NCBI RefSeq assembly: GCF_900109685.1
Contig: NZ_FOBB01000002.1
Span: 490,085-554,084, forward strand
Origin: Chitinophaga rupis
GTDB lineage: Bacteria; Bacteroidota; Bacteroidia; Chitinophagales; Chitinophagaceae
Direction: 5' to 3'
DNA: 64,000 nucleotides
The notes under the pieces: model-generated
Databases searched by the model: none
What the model saw: only the letters and a program-made list of their open reading frames with translations
Told to the model about the DNA's origin: nothing
Shown here: one piece after another, positions 63,582-64,000 of the stretch
How positions within the stretch are numbered: position 1 is the first letter of the stretch
Layout of the letters: each line of letters opens with the position of its first letter
Program-made: the position numbers and the translations under genes

Positions 63582-64000
63582 CCAATAGCAATATTAAAAT
63601 ATCTGTTTGCATACCGGCATATAAGAACCCCGAGTTCCTGCTGCGGGCGCTGGCATCGCTGGCTACGCAGCAGTGCAGCAGCTGGGAAGTAATTATTACG
63701 GACGACAGCCCGGATGAAAGTGTGCACCAGGTGGTGCAACAGTTCCAGCAGCAGCTGCCCATACAGTATTATAAGAATACCCCCGCGCATGGCATGCCGG
63801 CCAACTGGAATACCTGCTACGATAAAGCCCGCGGCGCCTATATAAAGATATTACATGATGACGACTGGCTGGCGCACCCGCAGGCCCTGGAAAAAATGGC
63901 TGCTGCGCTGGATGCCAACCCTGACTGCGATTTTGTATATACCGCCTACAGCAACCATTACCTGCAAACCGGTGATATTGAGGATGTGCATTGTAATGCC
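63578..64000 (+). CDS. Glycosyltransferase family 2, N-terminal part (3' end outside window)
   Basis: The frame begins ATGACCAATAGCAAT at 63578, overlapping the preceding stop, and is open to the end of the window (141 residues visible). It shows the GT2 start KISVCIPAYKNPEFLLRALA, the ITDDSPDES segment and a metal motif LHDDDWLAHP. The acceptor-side half is missing. It is co-transcribed with the preceding transferase gene. The donor and acceptor cannot be told. Confidence 0.87.
   Translation, partial: MTNSNIKISVCIPAYKNPEFLLRALASLATQQCSSWEVIITDDSPDESVHQVVQQFQQQLPIQYYKNTPAHGMPANWNTCYDKARGAYIKILHDDDWLAHPQALEKMAAALDANPDCDFVYTAYSNHYLQTGDIEDVHCNA

Overview
The window reads as a chromosomal segment of a Bacteroidota bacterium, most likely Chitinophagaceae and close to Chitinophaga (inference). 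The evidence is: gliding-motility/type IX-secretion C-terminal domains on secreted repeat proteins, a BshC bacillithiol enzyme, a futalosine-pathway MqnE, a myo-inositol oxygenase, SprB-like repeats, and promoters of the Bacteroidota form TTTG-N19/20-TAnnTTTG rather than Shine-Dalgarno/sigma70 signals. I see no rRNA, tRNA, CRISPR array, prophage or intact insertion sequence.

Layout. 1-5255: the end of a surface-glycan locus (GT4, PglC-like phosphoglycosyl transferase, PglD-like acetyltransferase, PglE-like aminotransferase, GT39-like membrane enzyme) with a convergent CpsB/YwqE-type phosphatase. 5452-15331: a secreted SprB-repeat protein, MsrC, a 650-bp gene-free stretch, a class I terpene synthase, a DUF2157 membrane protein, an SSS symporter followed by myo-inositol oxygenase, isopentenyl-diphosphate isomerase and a lipoprotein. 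15466-27243: a large FAD/Fe-S oxidoreductase, DUF72, then glgA-glgC-GH130 with a convergent GT4 (glucan or mannan storage chemistry), BshC and a tiny DUF3606 gene. 27318-37361: FUSC membrane protein, TonB-family receptor, smc, and a RES/Xre toxin-antitoxin pair. 37485-48415: cytochrome-c lipoprotein, DUF192 lipoprotein, Gfo/Idh/MocA oxidoreductase, mqnE coupled to an M43 protease, a nucleoside transporter and an unclassified GT-B-like protein. 48503-57799: a 1290-residue secreted protein with a 400-residue internal duplication, class I aldolase, trxA and dnaE. 57996-64000: NlpC/P60 lipoprotein, then a second surface-glycan locus (three GT2 enzymes, two methyltransferases, a flippase) running off the end.

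The most unusual feature is not a gene. At least nine intergenic spacers hold inverted repeats of a few families. Family A is built from AATTACGAATT words, family B from ACGCTTAATGC/ACGCTGAACGC words, with a related family C. The arms often sit directly against start and stop codons and bracket the whole spacer. B elements lie inside A elements twice. An 85-90 bp composite A module with a GC hairpin occurs twice, in opposite orientation and with a compensatory base-pair change. A separate 48/49-bp tandem repeat with covarying hairpins leads into the start codon of the myo-inositol oxygenase gene. A 15-mer (ATCGATTGCAAAAAA), a candidate LacI-type operator, is shared upstream of the inositol oxygenase and cytochrome-c lipoprotein genes. 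Protein functions below are assigned from recognisable motifs and family knowledge without any database search.
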